Shown: positions 62,134-64,000 of the stretch, piece after piece
Position numbering within the stretch: the first letter of the stretch is position 1
Layout: each line of letters starts with the position of its first letter
Origin: Chromobacterium phragmitis
GTDB lineage: Bacteria > Pseudomonadota > Gammaproteobacteria > Burkholderiales > Chromobacteriaceae
Reading direction: 5' to 3'
Assembly: GCF_003325475.1 (NCBI RefSeq)
Contig: NZ_CP029495.1
Coordinates: forward strand, 3,844,001 to 3,908,000
DNA length: 64,000 bases
Translations under genes and position numbers: made by a program
Notes under the pieces: generated by a model
What the model saw: the letters and a program-made list of their open reading frames with translations, nothing else
The model's database searches: none
What the model was told of the DNA's origin: nothing

Positions 62134-63173
62134 GGTTTCGCGCCTTGGCTTTGGCGCAGCAGCAGCCACAGCAAATACAGGCCGCCGATGCAGATGGTGA
62201 CGACGCCAACCGGCAGCTGGCGCGGGTAGAACAGGTGCTGGGCGGCGTAATCGGCCGCCAGCAGCAGCAGCGCGCCGGTCCAGGCGGCGGTGAGCGGGCT
62301 GGTGGCGCGCGCGCGCTGCAGCCGCTGGGCGATCTGCGGCGCCGCCAGCGCGATGAAGGCGATGGGGCCGGCCGCCGCGGTGGCGGAGGCGATCAGCGCC
62401 ACGCCCAGGCCCATCAGCGTCAGCCGGGCGCGCTCGGCGGGCACGCCCAGCGCGTTGGCGCAGTCGTCGCCCATTTCCAAGAGCCGCATCCGCGGCTTCA
62501 AGACCAGCGCCGCCAGCATCGCCAGCAGGCAGAACAGCGCCGAGGGCAAGCCTTTGCTCCAGGTCATGCCGTTCAGCGTGCCGGCGCCCCAGATGGCGGC
62601 GCTCATCGCCGCTTCCAGGCTGGCGTTGATCAGCAGCCAGCTGTTGAGCGCGCTCAGCATGGCGCTGACGGCGATGCCGATGATGATCAGCCGCATGCCT
62701 TGCGCGCCGCGCTTCCAGGCCAGCAGGTAGACCAGCGCGGCGGAGGCCAGGCCGCCGGCCAGCGCGCCGCCGGCGATCTGGAAATGGCTGCCGCCTATGG
62801 TGGTGATCACCAGCAGCGCGCCGGTGTAAGCGCCGGTGTTGAAGCCCACCACATCCGGGCTGCCCAAGGGATTGCGCAGCAGGGATTGGAAAATGGCGCC
62901 GCTCATGCCCAGCGCCGCGCCGATGACCAGCGCCATCGCCACCCGCGGCAGCCGCCATTGCTGGACCACGGCCACGTTCAGCCGGCTGCCCTGGCCCTGC
63001 AGTGCGGCCCACACTTGCTCAACGCTCAGATGCAGGGCGCCTGCGCGCAGGCTCAGCAGCGCCAACACGGCGCAGGCGGCCATCATCAGCAGCGCCGGCC
63101 ATAGCCGGCCGGGGTGGATGCGGAGGTTGAAGCGGCCGTCGGGGCGGCCCAGCCGCAGCGCCGTCGTTTTCAT
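62130..63173 (-). CDS. fepG: Ferric siderophore ABC transporter permease
   Basis: 347 aa from ATG 63173, overlapping the fepD stop by 4 bp. FecCD/BtuC-type permease with about 9-10 transmembrane helices; RLPRVAMALVIGAALGMSGAIFQ, LRNPLGSPDVVGFNTGA, and AAGPIAFIALAAPQIAQRL (coupling-helix region). Second permease partner beside FepD. Confidence 0.94.
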   Translation of the reverse strand: MKTTALRLGRPDGRFNLRIHPGRLWPALLMMAACAVLALLSLRAGALHLSVEQVWAALQGQGSRLNVAVVQQWRLPRVAMALVIGAALGMSGAIFQSLLRNPLGSPDVVGFNTGAYTGALLVITTIGGSHFQIAGGALAGGLASAALVYLLAWKRGAQGMRLIIIGIAVSAMLSALNSWLLINASLEAAMSAAIWGAGTLNGMTWSKGLPSALFCLLAMLAALVLKPRMRLLEMGDDCANALGVPAERARLTLMGLGVALIASATAAAGPIAFIALAAPQIAQRLQRARATSPLTAAWTGALLLLAADYAAQHLFYPRQLPVGVVTICIGGLYLLWLLLRQSQGAKP

Positions 63174-64000
63174 GCGCGGCCTCCGCCGTGGCCGCGCGCC
63201 AGCCAGATCAGCGCTGGCGCGCCGATGAAGGCGGTGACGATGGAGACGCGCAGCTCGCCCGGCGTCAGCAGCCGGCCGGCGATGTCCGAGGCCAGCAGCA
63301 GTATCGGGGCCAGCAGCGCGGTGAAGGGCAGGCTCCAGCGCAGGTCCACGCCGCCAAGCCGGCGGGCGACGTGGGGAATCATCAGGCCGACGAAGCCTAT
63401 CGGCCCGGCGGCGGCGGTGCTGGCGCCGCACAGCAGGGTGACGGCGGCCACGGCGCCGGCCTGGGTCAACAGCGGACGGCCGCCCAGGCTGACCGCCAGG
63501 TCGCTGCCCAGGCTCATGGCGTTCAGCGGGCGGGCCAGCAGCAGCGCGAGCGCGCCGCCGGCCAGGATGGCGGGCGCGGCCAGGGAGACGGCGGCCATGT
63601 CGCGCACGTCCAGCGTGCCGGCGTTCCAGTAGCGCAGCCGGTTGAAGGCGATGGGGTCGAGCAGGGTGATGGCGGCGGACAGGCCCATCAGCACCGCGCC
63701 GACGGCCACGCCGGCCAGCACGATGCGCAGCGGATCGGCGCGGCGGCCGCGCGCGCCCACGGCGTAGACCAGCAGCGTGGCGAGGAAGGCGCCCGTCGCC
63801 GCGCAGGCCATGTAGCCGCCTTGGCTGTCCACGGCGAGGAAGGCGACGCCCAGCACCATCGCGAAGCTGGCGCCGGCGTTGACGCCGAGTATGCCGGGGT
63901 CGGCCAGCGGATTGCGGGTCAGCGCCTGGATCAGCGCGCCGGACAAGCCCAGCGCCGCGCCGGCCAGCAGGCCCAGCAGCGTGCGCGGCAGCCGTCCCTG
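63170..64000 (-). CDS. fepD: Ferric siderophore ABC transporter permease, partial (5' end beyond window)
   Basis: The frame is open to the window edge; visible part is 276 codons and the stop. FecCD-type permease: RLPRTLLGLLAGAALGLSGALIQ, LTRNPLADPGILGVNAGAS, and AAGPIGFVGLMIPHVARRL. Start, promoter and any Fur box lie outside. Presumably followed upstream by the periplasmic binding protein and aryl-acid genes. Confidence 0.93.
   Translation of the reverse strand, partial: QGRLPRTLLGLLAGAALGLSGALIQALTRNPLADPGILGVNAGASFAMVLGVAFLAVDSQGGYMACAATGAFLATLLVYAVGARGRRADPLRIVLAGVAVGAVLMGLSAAITLLDPIAFNRLRYWNAGTLDVRDMAAVSLAAPAILAGGALALLLARPLNAMSLGSDLAVSLGGRPLLTQAGAVAAVTLLCGASTAAAGPIGFVGLMIPHVARRLGGVDLRWSLPFTALLAPILLLASDIAGRLLTPGELRVSIVTAFIGAPALIWLARGHGGGRA

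Overview
The window is GC-rich, densely coded DNA from a free-living Betaproteobacterium, most probably a Chromobacterium (Neisseriales, Chromobacteriaceae). Three things point there: the cdsA-dxr-rseP-bamA-skp-lpxD-fabZ-lpxA-lpxB-rnhB order, a siderophore locus with the layout of the viobactin genes of C. violaceum, and a MACPF protein resembling the GNIP insecticidal proteins described from Chromobacterium. All calls come from reading the sequence; no database search was run.

Layout. 1-10.2 kb: an isoprenoid, outer-membrane biogenesis and lipid A operon, then RNase HII, a hypoxanthine-type DNA glycosylase and a small unknown gene. 10.3-14.3 kb (minus strand): a signalling operon of a REC-EAL protein, a secreted molybdopterin-fold protein and a hybrid histidine kinase. 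14.4-18.3 kb: a SnoaL-like protein, a COG2509 flavoprotein and a Tat-exported PhoD phosphatase. 18.6-19.9 kb: a secreted aerolysin-type pore-forming toxin. 20.2-33.3 kb: two gene sets whose 3' ends meet. The plus-strand set is a GMC oxidoreductase/hydrolase fusion, a membrane diheme cytochrome c and a metallophosphoesterase. The minus-strand set is a phospholipase C/AcpA-like phosphoesterase, a fusion of a DyP-type peroxidase with a complete-looking glycyl radical enzyme, and a tandem histidine-phosphatase-like secreted protein. 33.5-35.7 kb: a lipoprotein and an alanine/glycine symporter. 35.7-44.4 kb: nitrate assimilation (nasT, nasS, narK, nirB, nirD, nasA), with a sigma-54 promoter and a dual-hexaloop antitermination leader readable before narK. 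44.6-46.2 kb: the MACPF/GNIP-like toxin. 46.3-64 kb: catecholate siderophore uptake and synthesis (TonB receptor, Fes esterase, MbtH, C-A-T-E-C-A-T-TE NRPS, FepC/FepG/FepD). This last locus is interrupted between the NRPS and fepC by a 2.4-kb low-GC transposon island: two identical inverted 90-bp MITEs around a frameshifted HNH-nuclease gene and an IS5/IS427-type element.

How the parts work together. NasS/NasT should sense nitrate and release termination in the narK leader, under NtrC/sigma-54 nitrogen control, so that nitrate is imported and reduced to ammonium. A Fur box between the divergent receptor and esterase genes fits iron repression of siderophore uptake and use. The strongest candidate for an undescribed system is the 20-33 kb redox/phosphoesterase region, above all the DyP-glycyl radical enzyme fusion, which joins a heme peroxidase to an oxygen-sensitive radical fold in one polypeptide.
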